Translations under genes and position numbers: made by a program | The notes under the pieces: model-generated | Told to the model about the DNA's origin: nothing | Seen by the model: the letters and a program-made list of their open reading frames with translations, nothing else | Database searches by the model: none | Shown: piece by piece, positions 55,826-64,000 of the stretch | How the letters are laid out: each line of letters opens with the position of its first letter | Numbering within the stretch: the stretch's first letter is position 1 | From: Nesterenkonia lacusekhoensis | Lineage (GTDB): Bacteria > Actinomycetota > Actinomycetes > Actinomycetales > Micrococcaceae | Reading direction: 5' to 3' | Length of the DNA stretch: 64,000 nt | NCBI RefSeq assembly: GCF_017876395.1 | Contig: NZ_JAGINX010000001.1 | Coordinates: 2,046,001-2,110,000, forward strand

Positions 55826-56959
55826 TCAGCGGTAGAGCGGGTTCGCCCCGGGAGGCTGCTCCTCAGGCGCCACGGGACCGGGCGCCGTCGCGCCCTCGGC
55901 GAAGGGCGAGCCGCCCAGAGCCTCACGGCCATGCGGGCTCAGCCAGCTCTGCAGCTCCGGACCCTTGGGGATGACCTGCGTGGGGTTGATGTCCTCGTGG
56001 ACCACGTAATAGTGGGCCTTGATCTGGTCGAAGTCGACCGTGTCGCCGAAGCCCGGGGTCTGGAACAGGTCCCGGGCGTAGGCCCAGAGGTTGGGGAACT
56101 CCGCCAGCTTCTGCCGGTTGCACTTGAAGTGCCCGTGGTAGACCGGGTCGAACCGCACCAGGGTGGTGAACAGCCGGATATCGGCCTCTGTGATGTGCTC
56201 GCCCATGAGGTAGCGCTGATCGGCCAGCCGCTCCTCCAGCCAGTCCAGGGCGTCGAAGAGCCGATCGTAGGCGGCGTCGTAGGCCTCCTGAGACCCGGCG
56301 AAGCCCGCCCGGTAGACGCCGTTGTTGACTTCGGTGAAGATCCGCTTGATCACCGGAAGCATGTCATCGATCAGCTCCTCCGGAGCCAGGTTCGGCGCGC
56401 CCTCGCGGTGGAACTCCTTCCACTGAGTGGAGAAGTCCCACGTCAGCTGCGGGTAGTTGTTAGTGACCACACCGCCGGAGGGCACATCCACCAGCGCCGG
56501 GACGGTGATGCCCCGCGGATAGTCCGGGAAGCGGGCGAAGTAGTTCTCCTGCAGGCGCTCAGTGCCGAGCACCGGGTCCTTGCCATCTTCGGTGAGGTCG
56601 AAGGTCCAGGAGCGGACGTCGTGGACCGGTCCGGGCGTGGCCAGAGAGATGGCATCCTCCAGACCGAGTAGCCGCCGGATGATGATGGAGCGGTGGGCCC
56701 ACGGGCACGCGCGGGCGGCGACCAGCCGGTACCGGCCGGACTCCACAGGCCACGCCTCCGCACCCTCGGTCAGGCCGCTGACCCGGGGATCCCCGATGGA
56801 GCTGGACTCTTCGCGCGGGGCCGAGGTGACGGCGTCGACGTCGGCCACCACTCGGTCCTCGATGTAGTTGGTGTCGCGGGTGAACTCGCCGCCGGTGACG
56901 TAGGCGCCCTGGGTGGAGTTCTCCGTGCCGAAGGTCTTCTGCGGATTCTGATCAGCCAT
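55826..56959 (-). CDS. Glutathionyl-hydroquinone reductase-like (Xi-class GST) protein
   Basis: 377 residues. The thioredoxin-like domain has CPWAHRSIIIRRLLGLEDAI, with the Xi-class catalytic Cys in ACPWAH; GGVVTNNYPQL and DFSTQWKEFH follow. The C-terminal helical domain has GSQEAYDAAYDRLFDALD and ITEADIRLFTTLVRFDPVYHGHFKCN, all conserved in this class. The enzymes remove thiol adducts from hydroquinones. Since such bacteria use mycothiol, the thiol partner is probably mycothiol rather than glutathione. Confidence 0.9.
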   Translation of the reverse strand: MADQNPQKTFGTENSTQGAYVTGGEFTRDTNYIEDRVVADVDAVTSAPREESSSIGDPRVSGLTEGAEAWPVESGRYRLVAARACPWAHRSIIIRRLLGLEDAISLATPGPVHDVRSWTFDLTEDGKDPVLGTERLQENYFARFPDYPRGITVPALVDVPSGGVVTNNYPQLTWDFSTQWKEFHREGAPNLAPEELIDDMLPVIKRIFTEVNNGVYRAGFAGSQEAYDAAYDRLFDALDWLEERLADQRYLMGEHITEADIRLFTTLVRFDPVYHGHFKCNRQKLAEFPNLWAYARDLFQTPGFGDTVDFDQIKAHYYVVHEDINPTQVIPKGPELQSWLSPHGREALGGSPFAEGATAPGPVAPEEQPPGANPLYR

Positions 56960-57065
56960 GGGATCAGCCTACGCGGCACCGGTACGAGGAGGACAGAGAC
57001 AGAGTACGCCGAAGCCCGCTTCGGCGCACCGCCCCGCCTGAGCATGCCCCTATTAGGCTGGGGCC

Positions 57066-57881
57066 ATGACCGTCCCGACTCTGACCCGGATCACCTGTGA
57101 CAACCCCTCTCCGATGACGCTGGAGGGCACCAACACCTACATCATCAGCGCCGAGGGAGCCTCGGAGGCCGTAATCGTGGATCCGGGCCCGCAGGGCCAC
57201 CACGACCATCTCCGCACAGTGCTGGAGGCCGTCGGCACGCGCACGGTGACCGAGATTCTGGTGACCCACCGGCATCGGGACCACACCGGGGCCGCCAAGG
57301 AGTTCAGCGCGCGGACCGGCGCTCCGGTGCGTGGCTACGACGCCGATCACTGCCTCCCCGTCCAAGGCACAGTCCTGCCGCTGATGGACGGCGAGGAGAT
57401 CCAGGTGGCCGGGGTGAGCCTGCAGGTGCTGCACACCCCCGGACACACCTCGGACTCGGTGTGCTTCTGGATCCCTCAGGCCCAGTCCGAAGCCGCGGCA
57501 GAGCCCGGGGTGATGCTCACCGGAGACACCATCCTGGGCGAGGGGACCACCATGCTGGATCACCCCGACGGCAGGCTGAGCGACTATATGGAGTCCCTGC
57601 GGCTGCTGGGCGGCTTCGGCGGCGTCGGGATGTGCCCGGCCCACGGACCCGAACGCGAGGATCTGAGCGTGATGGCCGGACGGTACCTGAAGCACCGTGA
57701 GGAGCGCCTGGCGCAGACGCGTGAGCTGATCGCCGAGCACCGCGCCCGCACCCATGAGGCCCTGGACGCTGCGACCCTGGGCAGGCTCATCTACGGCGAG
57801 CGCGCCCAGGTTCCGGAGCGGGTGATCGAGCAGATCGCCGCCTCACAGCTGGCCCACCTGCGGGACCTCGGCGAGATCTGA
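57066..57881 (+). CDS. MBL-fold metallo-hydrolase
   Basis: 271 residues. The metal-binding HxHxDH motif is THRHRDHTG (near 77-82), with HTPGHTSDS and LTGDTILGEG for the other ligands, and GMCPAHGPE near the end. The first part MTLEGTNTYII is typical of LACTB2-like enzymes, which act as nucleases or thioesterases; the substrate is not predictable. A helical C-terminal tail of about 60 residues is also as in LACTB2. It stands alone between divergent and convergent neighbours. Confidence 0.88.
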   Translation: MTVPTLTRITCDNPSPMTLEGTNTYIISAEGASEAVIVDPGPQGHHDHLRTVLEAVGTRTVTEILVTHRHRDHTGAAKEFSARTGAPVRGYDADHCLPVQGTVLPLMDGEEIQVAGVSLQVLHTPGHTSDSVCFWIPQAQSEAAAEPGVMLTGDTILGEGTTMLDHPDGRLSDYMESLRLLGGFGGVGMCPAHGPEREDLSVMAGRYLKHREERLAQTRELIAEHRARTHEALDAATLGRLIYGERAQVPERVIEQIAASQLAHLRDLGEI

Positions 57882-57904
57882 GATCCTGTCGCGCCGCCCC
57901 AACT

Positions 57905-57997
57905 CCCGGAATCGCGTACCGGAATGGGGCGAATGAGCGGATTGCGTACTCGATTCTCGAGGATCGGGTACACGATCCCCGGGTACACAATCCCGGG
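57905..57997. terminator. Double nested hairpin, family B copy 1
   Basis: Outer arms 57905-57922 and 57979-57997 (CCCGGAATCGCGTACCGG against CCGGGTACACAATCCCGGG) and inner arms 57941-57956 and 57961-57976 (ATTGCGTACTCGATTC against GGATCGGGTACACGAT). The four arms are degenerate copies of one motif, GAATCGCGTACCCGAT. It lies between convergent MBL and unknown-protein genes and shares its motif with 63002-63077. Confidence 0.65.
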
Positions 57998-58006
57998 GGG
58001 GCAGGT

Positions 58007-58414
58007 TCAGAACGCGCGCTTCACGTAGGGATGCTCGGTCCAGGTGATCTCCGCGACGCCGACCCCCTCGCTCTGCAGATAGTCCACCAGTTCCGAGGCT
58101 GAGGAGCCCAGGCGGTCGAAGGCGTGAGGCTGGGCCTGACCCACGGCCCCCGCCGCGTAGAAGGTCACCGCGTGGACCCGGCGTCCCCGGCGGTCTTCCC
58201 CGGTGCACTGGACCACGGCCAGCTGCCCGTCGGTCACACCGGTCAGCGGGGCGCCGTCGAGGTCTGCGCGGAAGAAGTCCATGAACCCGGTGAGCTCTTC
58301 CACCGCCTGCTCGACCTCGGCCAGATCATCGGCACGGATCTGTGCCTCCAGCACCGCCCACTCGTCCGAGCCCAGCGTGCGCGGACCCCACTCCGTACGC
58401 TTCTTCCACCTCAT
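58007..58414 (-). CDS. Small conserved-looking protein of unknown function
   Basis: 135 residues, not recognised. Starts MRWKKRTEWGPRTLGSDEW. An alpha-beta pattern follows, with LAVVQCTGEDRRGRRVHAVTF as a likely beta-hairpin and a C-terminal LVDYLQSEGVGVAEITWTEH. No signal peptide or membrane segment. ATG at 58414 has GGGGAGG; an earlier frame start at 58537 is much weaker. Third-position GC bias supports coding. Confidence 0.6.
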   Translation of the reverse strand: MRWKKRTEWGPRTLGSDEWAVLEAQIRADDLAEVEQAVEELTGFMDFFRADLDGAPLTGVTDGQLAVVQCTGEDRRGRRVHAVTFYAAGAVGQAQPHAFDRLGSSASELVDYLQSEGVGVAEITWTEHPYVKRAF

Positions 58415-58555
58415 GAGAGCCTCCCCGGCACAGGTAACAAAGTAAGAGTTTCCCCACGATCCGAAGGCGCGCTGCCGGTCATCGGGCCAAAGCCTGAGTA
58501 TGGCCTGAACAGCGTGGCCTCCAGCATCCACCTTCACGTTCTACGATATCTAGTC

Positions 58556-59683
58556 ATGGGCACTCATACCGCTGTAGTCACCGGTTCCACCGCCGGACTT
58601 GGAGCCGCCTTCGCGCGCCAGCTCGCCGGGCAGGGCTATGACCTGATCCTGGTCGCCCGCGACGCCGACCGGCTGGGCACACAGGCAGAGGCTCTGAGCT
58701 CCCAGTACGGGATCTCCACCACTGTCCTGGTGGCCGATCTGGTCACCGACGACGGCGTGGGAGCGGTCCAGGAACGACTCTCCGATATGCGCAATCCCGT
58801 GCACCTGCTGGTCAACAACGCCGGACACGGTCTGGCCAGCGAGTTCCTCGAAAGCGACCTCGACGACGAACGCGATCTGCTGCGTCTGCATGTCCAGACG
58901 CCGATGGAGCTCACCCACACCGCTGCCCGGGCGATGGTCCGGCGTCGGGCTGGGCGTGTGATCAACGTAGCTTCCGTGGCAGGGTTCACCGCCACCGGCA
59001 GCTACTCGGCTGCGAAGTCCTGGGTCATCAACTTCTCGAAGGCGCTGCACCAGCAGCTCGCCGGCGACGGAGTCACGGTGACCGCCCTCTGCCCCGGCCT
59101 GGTCCGCACGGAGTTCCACCAGCGCTCGGGCATCAGCGTCAAGGGCGCGACCAAGCGGCTGTGGCTCGACGCCGACGACGTGGTCCGTCAGGGTCTGGCC
59201 GCCAACGCGCAGGGCGCTGCGGTCTGCGTGCCTTCGCGCAGCTACCAGATGCTCACCGCAGCCACTCGCTTCATGCCCGATTCGGTGGTCCATTGGGCGG
59301 TCAACCGGCGTATGGGCATGCCCGGTCAGCAGACCGGCCCTGAGGAGATCGAGGCGCCCGACTATGCCGGGACCGCACCGGCACCTGCGGCTCCGGCAGA
59401 GCACGACGCCGACGGCACCGCGGAGCCGACCACAGGCGCGATCAAGACAGTGGACGCCTATAAGGCCTCCAAGGTGAAGTTCCCGAAACCGCCTGCACGA
59501 CCCACGGAGAAGGCTGCGCCCGAGGCAGAGGCCCCTGAGGTCGCGGAGCCTGAGGGTACGGGCTCTGAAACTGCGGAGGCTCAGGCCGCGAAGCCTGGAG
59601 CTGCAGAGCCTGAGTCCACAGAGTCCGAGTCCACATGGTCCGAGCTCACCGAACCCGAGTCCACGGAACCTGAATCCGCATAG
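58556..59683 (+). CDS. Short-chain dehydrogenase with low-complexity tail cut by an amber codon
   Basis: 375 residues to the first stop. Classical SDR: VVTGSTAGLGAAFARQLA (near 7-24), VNNAGHG, Ser in NVASVAGF, catalytic YSAAK, and CPGLVRTEF. It resembles DltE/YqjQ-like SDRs; substrate unknown. From about residue 260 the chain is Ala/Glu/Pro-rich low complexity with EST repeats. TAG at 59681-59683 stops it, but the same frame continues for 62 more codons of the same Ala/Glu/Ser character and ends TWQAKKNPLKKK at TAG 59870-59872. Either a recent nonsense mutation or readthrough. Confidence 0.85.
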   Translation: MGTHTAVVTGSTAGLGAAFARQLAGQGYDLILVARDADRLGTQAEALSSQYGISTTVLVADLVTDDGVGAVQERLSDMRNPVHLLVNNAGHGLASEFLESDLDDERDLLRLHVQTPMELTHTAARAMVRRRAGRVINVASVAGFTATGSYSAAKSWVINFSKALHQQLAGDGVTVTALCPGLVRTEFHQRSGISVKGATKRLWLDADDVVRQGLAANAQGAAVCVPSRSYQMLTAATRFMPDSVVHWAVNRRMGMPGQQTGPEEIEAPDYAGTAPAPAAPAEHDADGTAEPTTGAIKTVDAYKASKVKFPKPPARPTEKAAPEAEAPEVAEPEGTGSETAEAQAAKPGAAEPESTESESTWSELTEPESTEPESA

Positions 59684-59872
59684 TCCGACGCCGCCGCGAC
59701 CGAGGCGGAGGAGAGTGCCGAGCCGAGCGAGGAGATCGCCGAGTCGGCTGCCGAGGACGACGCGGCTGAGAAGAGCGTCTCCGAGGCCCATTCATCCTCC
59801 AACCCCTCCGCCGCTCAGTCAGCTGCCCAGTCGACCTGGCAGGCGAAGAAGAACCCGCTCAAGAAGAAGTAG
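59684..59872 (+). other. In-frame continuation of the SDR reading frame after the amber
   Basis: 62 sense codons follow TAG 59681-59683 without interruption. They give an acidic Ala/Glu/Ser tail, then a basic end KKNPLKKK, like the preceding tail in composition. This is most likely the original C-terminus of the SDR. Confidence 0.65.
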
Positions 59873-59922
59873 GACCCCAGCACCCTCCCCCGACGAATCA
59901 GACTCCCCCACACACACAACAG

Positions 59923-60000
59923 ATCGGCGTCCCCTCTTCAAGGGATCTGGCCTCCTCAGGGACCTGAGGGCCTGGAAATCCCTGAAGAAGGGACGCCGAT
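59923..60000. terminator. Long imperfect hairpin between SDR and mscS genes
   Basis: Ends ATCGGCGTCCC and GGGACGCCGAT (59923-59933 and 59990-60000) pair exactly; the stem goes on inward through TCTTCA/TGAAGA and CTCAGG/CCTGAG with a few mismatches, to a 2-base centre. Almost the full 78 bases are paired. Convergent genes on both sides. No T-run. Confidence 0.65.
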
Positions 60001-60023
60001 GCGTCTGTCAGGACTCCGGAGAG

Positions 60024-61595
60024 TCAGTGCCGGGGCTCGTGGCGCTCCTCGCCGTCCTGGTCGTCCTCAGCGTCGCCGTCGTGCTCCTCCTGGCGCTCCC
60101 GACGCTCCCTGTACGCATCCTCGCCCGGTCCGGCGAACTCCCGGTTGCGCTCCACGGCGGAGATGGAACCGGTGAAGATCGAGGAGTACTGATCCGAGGT
60201 GGTCAGCGGAGTCTCACCGCTCTCAGCGGAGTATTCCTCCGTCACGGAGTCGTAGCGCTGCAGGAACTCCTGCTCCTCACCGGAGACCTCACCGCGAGGG
60301 CCCTCGTCCTGTCCGTCACCCGCTCCGGAGAGCTTCTGCTCGCCGGTCGCCGCTTCCCCTGCCGGAGCCTCGGCGGGAGCAGCGGGATTCTCCTCGCCGC
60401 GCTCGCCCATCTCCACCAGGGCCTCGTCTCTGGAGATCAGCATCCGCTGAGCGGCCACGGCGTAGGGGTACTCGGCACGCAGGAAATGGACCAGATCCTC
60501 GCGCACCAGGCACTGCAGATCCCACAGCTCGCCGGAGTTTCGTGCTGACACCACGACCCACACCTTGACCATTCCGCCCAAAGCCTCGGTGACCTGGATG
60601 GAGGCCTCCCGACCGTCCCACAGGTCGGTGGCGGCGACCAGCCGCTTGAGCCGGCCACGCATGGCGTCCACCGGGACCCGCCAGTCGACCTCCAGCTCCA
60701 CGGTGCCCATCATCTCGGTCCCCACCCGGGTCCAGTTCTCGAAGGGCGTGCCCACGAAGTAACCCGAGGGGTAGATGAAGCGTCGGCCGGTCCAGGACTT
60801 CAGGACCACCACGGAGAGCGTGATGTCCTCGACGGTGGCGAAGTTGTCCTCCACCGTCACCACGTCGCCCACCCGGATGGTGTCGGTGAAGGCCAGCTGG
60901 ATGCCGGCGAAGAGGTTGGTCAGGGTGGACTGCAGGGCCATACCCGCCACCACGGAGACCACGCCGGCCGAGGCGAGCATACCGACGCCGAGAGCGCGGA
61001 CCTGCTCGATGCTCAGCAGCACGGCGGCTACCGCCAGAGTGATGATGACCGCTGCCAGGATCCGGCGGATGAGCGAGACCTGGGTCTGCAGCCTCCGTCC
61101 GCGGCGGTTCTCCAGGTCGGCCTCGGCACCGTCCCCGATGTACTTGGAGAGGATGAACGCCTCGACCACGCCCACCAGGCGCAGAGCCCACCAGGCCAGT
61201 CCCACCACGATCACTACGATCAGCGCGAAGGAGACAGGCGGGTACCAGACCTCCTGACGGGCCACGAAGTCGATGGCCAGCCGTGCCCCGATCGCGGTGA
61301 CCGCGAGGAGCAGCGGAAGCCGGGTTCGGTCGATCACCCTCCGGACCTCCGGGGACTTCCGGAAGAACTGCTTCATGATCGTAGAAGTCACCAGCGTGAC
61401 CGCCAGCGCGAAGAGGAAGGCGACGCCGATGCCGATCAGCACGCCCCAGAGCAGCCCGGCCTCGGTCACCATGGACTCAAAGCTCTCAGGGACGTACTCC
61501 TCGACCTCATCGATCCGCTGGCTCGGGTCCGTCTCCTCATCGATGAGGGTCTCTTCGCCCTCAGCGGCTGCCAATGTTGAAGTGTTGATACCCAT
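60024..61595 (-). CDS. MscS-family mechanosensitive ion channel
   Basis: 523 residues. Four hydrophobic helices are followed by the pore helix and beta domain: ASAGVVSVVAGMALQSTLTN, LFAGIQLAFTDTIRVGDVV, then VEDITLSVVVLKSWTGRRF and YPSGYFVGTPFENWT, all MscS-type. The channel opens on osmotic downshock. N-terminal 40 residues and a long C-terminal tail of about 130 residues are acidic and low in complexity, an elaboration compared with E. coli MscS (286 residues). ATG at 61595; a GTG 2 codons out is also possible. Confidence 0.9.
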   Translation of the reverse strand: MGINTSTLAAAEGEETLIDEETDPSQRIDEVEEYVPESFESMVTEAGLLWGVLIGIGVAFLFALAVTLVTSTIMKQFFRKSPEVRRVIDRTRLPLLLAVTAIGARLAIDFVARQEVWYPPVSFALIVVIVVGLAWWALRLVGVVEAFILSKYIGDGAEADLENRRGRRLQTQVSLIRRILAAVIITLAVAAVLLSIEQVRALGVGMLASAGVVSVVAGMALQSTLTNLFAGIQLAFTDTIRVGDVVTVEDNFATVEDITLSVVVLKSWTGRRFIYPSGYFVGTPFENWTRVGTEMMGTVELEVDWRVPVDAMRGRLKRLVAATDLWDGREASIQVTEALGGMVKVWVVVSARNSGELWDLQCLVREDLVHFLRAEYPYAVAAQRMLISRDEALVEMGERGEENPAAPAEAPAGEAATGEQKLSGAGDGQDEGPRGEVSGEEQEFLQRYDSVTEEYSAESGETPLTTSDQYSSIFTGSISAVERNREFAGPGEDAYRERRERQEEHDGDAEDDQDGEERHEPRH

Positions 61596-61681
61596 GCGCA
61601 CGATGATCCCACGCAGGAATTAGGATGGGCTAGGCGGGAGCTTGACGACCGCCCGCCCCTTGTCCATCTCGAGGAGGACCA

Positions 61682-62989
61682 TTGCTGACCCTCAAGGATC
61701 TCCGTGGAAGCACCGCAGACGTCGCCACGGTGCTTCCCCGTGCGGAACAGGACGTCTCCGCCACTGTCGACACCGTGAAGCCGATCCTTGAGCAGGTGCG
61801 CACCGGCGGCGTCGAAGCTGTGCTGGACCTCTCAGAGAAGTTCGACGGCGTGCGCCCGCCGTCGCTGCGCGTTCCCCAGCAGAAGCTGGACGAGGCGCTC
61901 GACCAGCTGGACCCGAGCATCCGCGAGGCTCTGGAGGAGCTGATCACCCGAGCCCGCGAAGTCCACGCCGCGCAGCTTCCTGCGGCCTCGGTGATCTCGC
62001 CCGGTCCGGATTCCCGGATCACCAACCGGTGGGTCCCGGTCCGCCGGGTGGGGCTCTACGTGCCCGGAGGCCAGGCGGTCTACCCATCGTCTGTGGTGAT
62101 GAACGTGGTGCCCGCCCAGGTGGCCGGCGTCGAGTCTCTGACCATCACCTCTCCCCCGCAGGCCGAGTTCGGCGGCTACCCGCATCCGGTGGTGCTGGCC
62201 GCGGCCGCTCTGCTGGGAGTCGACGAGGTCTACGCCGCCGGCGGAGCCCAGGCGGTGGGCATGCTGGCCTACGGCGCCAAGGATTCCGAAGGCGAGCAGG
62301 TCTGCGCGCCGGTCTCGCTGATCACCGGTCCCGGCAATATCTTTGTGGTCACTGCCAAGCGCGCGGTCCAGGGCGTAGTGGGCATCGACTCTGAGGCCGG
62401 CCCGACCGAGATCATGGTGCTGGCCGATGAGACCGCCGACGCCGGCCTGGTCGCCGCCGATCTGATCTCTCAGGCCGAGCACGACGAGCTGGCCGCGGCC
62501 GTGCTCGTGACCGATTCCATGGGCCTGGCCGAATCCGTCCTGGAGCAGGTCTCCGCCCAGGCCGAATCCACCGAGCATGCCGCCCGGGTGCGGGCCTCGT
62601 TGAGCGGCGAGCAGTCCGCCGTGCTGGTGGTGGACTCCGTGGACGTCGCGATGGAGGTGGCCAACGCCTACGGCGCTGAGCACCTGGAGCTGATGACCGC
62701 CCAGGACGCCGAGCTGATCGACCGGATCCACAATGCCGGTGCGGTCTTCGTGGGCTCCTACACGCCGGTGTCCTTGGGCGACTACTGCGCCGGATCCAAC
62801 CACGTGCTGCCCACCGGAGGGGCTTCGGCCTACTCCTCAGGGCTCAACGTCACCAGCTTCATGCGCTCCCAGCAGGTCATCCACTACGGCCGCGAAGGGC
62901 TGAACCAGGTCTCCGGCCACGTCTCAGCACTCGCCGCAGCCGAGGGGCTTCCCGCCCACGGCGAGGCCGTCCAGATCCGCTTCCGCTGA
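61682..62989 (+). CDS. hisD: Histidinol dehydrogenase
   Basis: 435 residues; oxidises L-histidinol to histidine in two steps with NAD and Zn. GLYVPGGQAVYPSSVVMN, AGGAQAVGMLAYG, ITGPGNIFVVTAKR, DSEAGPTEIMVLADE, QAEHDELA with Zn ligands and GSYTPVSLGDYCAGSNHVLP are all seen. The start is TTG at 61682 with GAGGAGG at good spacing. It is followed by a hairpin, so it seems to be monocistronic here and apart from other his genes, at least within this window. Confidence 0.95.
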   Translation: MLTLKDLRGSTADVATVLPRAEQDVSATVDTVKPILEQVRTGGVEAVLDLSEKFDGVRPPSLRVPQQKLDEALDQLDPSIREALEELITRAREVHAAQLPAASVISPGPDSRITNRWVPVRRVGLYVPGGQAVYPSSVVMNVVPAQVAGVESLTITSPPQAEFGGYPHPVVLAAAALLGVDEVYAAGGAQAVGMLAYGAKDSEGEQVCAPVSLITGPGNIFVVTAKRAVQGVVGIDSEAGPTEIMVLADETADAGLVAADLISQAEHDELAAAVLVTDSMGLAESVLEQVSAQAESTEHAARVRASLSGEQSAVLVVDSVDVAMEVANAYGAEHLELMTAQDAELIDRIHNAGAVFVGSYTPVSLGDYCAGSNHVLPTGGASAYSSGLNVTSFMRSQQVIHYGREGLNQVSGHVSALAAAEGLPAHGEAVQIRFR

Positions 62990-63001
62990 GCGGCCCTACA
63001 T

Positions 63002-63077
63002 ACAGAATCGCGTACCCGAATATCGACATTGACGGACACGATCCGCCTATTCACGACATTCCGGTACGCGATTCTGT
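63002..63077. terminator. 20-bp hairpin, family B copy 2
   Basis: ACAGAATCGCGTACCCGAAT (63002-63021) and ATTCCGGTACGCGATTCTGT (63058-63077) pair with one mismatch over a 36-base loop. Convergent hisD and Rpf-like genes flank it. The arm core GAATCGCGTACC is shared with 57905-57997. Confidence 0.7.
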
Positions 63078-63112
63078 GTGAGTGGGGTGGGGCTGACAGC
63101 TGAGGGATCCGT

Positions 63113-64000
63113 TCAGGCGGCCATCACGTAGTCAGTGTTGACCCAGCCGGTGAGCGTCTCGTCCTCGCCGGTGTAGCGCACCTGGATCCAGGAGCCGTCC
63201 TCGTCCAGCTTCTCCAGCTCGGAGCCGCGCGGGATCTGCACCAGGCGATCGCTGGAGGAATCGGCCTCCTCCCGCAGCGGCACGCTGTAGCTCGCGTTCC
63301 AGATCTCAGCCGACGACCTCGACGAGACAGTGTCGACTCCGGTGCCGTGAACCTCCAGGTAGGAGTCCCCATACCCGCCGGGATCGTTGTCCCAACCGTT
63401 GAGGCCTGTGACGCCCTGGCTGGGCAGGAGCTGCTGGGTGCAGTGCGGCCAGGCGCCCCAGCCCTGCTGGTGCCAGAGGGCATAAGCCCGCTGGATCTGT
63501 TCCTCCTTGGAGGCCTCGTTGGGCCGGCCTTCGCCGCCCACGGCCTCCCAGGAGCTCTGCTGGAACTGCAGGCCCCCGTAGAAGCCGTTGCCGGAGTCGA
63601 TGGACCAGTCGCCGCCGGACTCGCACTGCGCCAGCTGGTCCCAGACCTGGCTGTAGGGCTCACCGCTGGAGCTCTGTGCGTGCAGGCCGCTGGACGGACC
63701 GGTCTGAGCAGGCTGCTGTGCGGGAGCCTCCGGCTCAGGCTCAGGCTCCGGTTCCGGCTCGGGTGCCGGCTCAGGCTGGGGCTCGGTGCCTCCCTCGGGC
63801 TCCTGGAACTCGAAGGTCCACGAGGTCTGACCGGTGAGCTCGTAGCCTTCATCGGCCGTGGCCTCGACCGTGATCCCGCCCTCGGGCACCTCGACGTCGT
63901 CGTTGATCTCACCCTCGGCGGTGGTGTGGGTGACGCCCTCCACCTCGGGGATCTCGACCAGGTTCCAGACCTGGTTGGGCTCCTGCGCAGAGACCTCGAC
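63113..64000 (-). CDS. Rpf-like transglycosylase, N-terminus beyond the window
   Basis: The visible 295 residues are the C-terminal part; the frame is open to the right edge. Order: a beta-rich repeat-like segment, a Pro/Glu linker (PEPEPEP), then a lysozyme-like Rpf domain with YSQVWDQLAQCESGGDWSID and GNGFYGGLQFQQSSWEAVGG, carrying the catalytic Glu in QCESGG; the domain ends HQQGWGAWPHCTQQL. A bacterial SH3-type domain follows (SVPLREEADSSSDRLVQIPR, GWVNTDYVM). Rpf proteins cleave peptidoglycan and wake dormant actinobacteria; surface location is expected, though the signal peptide is outside the window. Confidence 0.85.
   Translation of the reverse strand, partial: VEVSAQEPNQVWNLVEIPEVEGVTHTTAEGEINDDVEVPEGGITVEATADEGYELTGQTSWTFEFQEPEGGTEPQPEPAPEPEPEPEPEPEAPAQQPAQTGPSSGLHAQSSSGEPYSQVWDQLAQCESGGDWSIDSGNGFYGGLQFQQSSWEAVGGEGRPNEASKEEQIQRAYALWHQQGWGAWPHCTQQLLPSQGVTGLNGWDNDPGGYGDSYLEVHGTGVDTVSSRSSAEIWNASYSVPLREEADSSSDRLVQIPRGSELEKLDEDGSWIQVRYTGEDETLTGWVNTDYVMAA

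Overview
The window is high-GC DNA with short intergenic gaps, many 4-base start/stop overlaps and GTG/TTG starts. Gene content points to an actinobacterium of the Micrococcaceae type, possibly Nesterenkonia-like: a C50-carotenoid cluster with heterodimeric lycopene cyclase and lycopene elongase, a dnaK-grpE-dnaJ-hspR operon with HAIR operators, an Rpf-like muralytic enzyme, and an FprA-type ferredoxin reductase paired with a 7Fe ferredoxin. The genus is inferred from gene content and not from any search.

Layout. 1-5740: start of a LysE-type exporter, an ABC-F ATPase, a thiolase, a DUF4269 protein and an SDR/DUF2867 protein. 5778-10968: carotenoid operon idi-crtB-crtI-crtYe-crtYf-crtEb ending in a pyrimidine-dimer DNA glycosylase gene 2 bases after crtEb. 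10981-13878: copper module copA-copZ divergent from csoR, with two CsoR-type palindromes. 14012-30298: sulfur region with a YeiH-type transporter divergent from a rhodanese gene, a seven-gene assimilation operon (sir-cysH-cysD-cysN-cobA-fprA-fdxA, every junction a 4-base overlap), an acyl-CoA dehydrogenase, and a sulfate ABC transporter (sbp-cysT-cysW-cysA) divergent from a thiosulfate sulfurtransferase-sufE pair. The three upstream regions of the sulfur units share GTTCA/TGAAC-rich elements, so a common regulator is plausible. 30513-34838: an FAD-linked oxidase, a Tam-like methyltransferase, a CPBP-fold membrane protein lacking catalytic residues, and an acidic secreted protein.

35097-37066: a winged-helix regulator gene is split by a 1,638-bp IS5-type element with 20-bp inverted ends and a duplicated TA. 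Besides its frameshifted transposase the element carries a complete glycolipid-binding-domain gene. 37074-44058: trmB, a lipoprotein PBP gene, then hspR, dnaJ, grpE and dnaK on the minus strand. 44208-47580: a LacI-family remnant and the divergent gabD/gabT pair. 48491-55726: a tetronate (threonate/erythronate) catabolic cluster with otnC, gntP, denD, deoR, otnI and otnK in one operon and ltnD divergent. 55826-64000: glutathionyl-hydroquinone reductase-like protein, MBL hydrolase, small unknown protein, an SDR with an in-frame amber near its 3' end, an MscS channel, hisD, and the 3' part of an Rpf-like gene.

Nearly every convergent gene junction holds a long, near-perfect hairpin without a T-run. 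Two arm families recur (GGGCGAAGAGTTGCCGTC at 24.7 and 47.6 kb; GAATCGCGTACC at 57.9 and 63.0 kb), so some of these are dispersed repeats as well as probable bidirectional terminators. I saw no rRNA, tRNA, CRISPR array, prophage or integrase.
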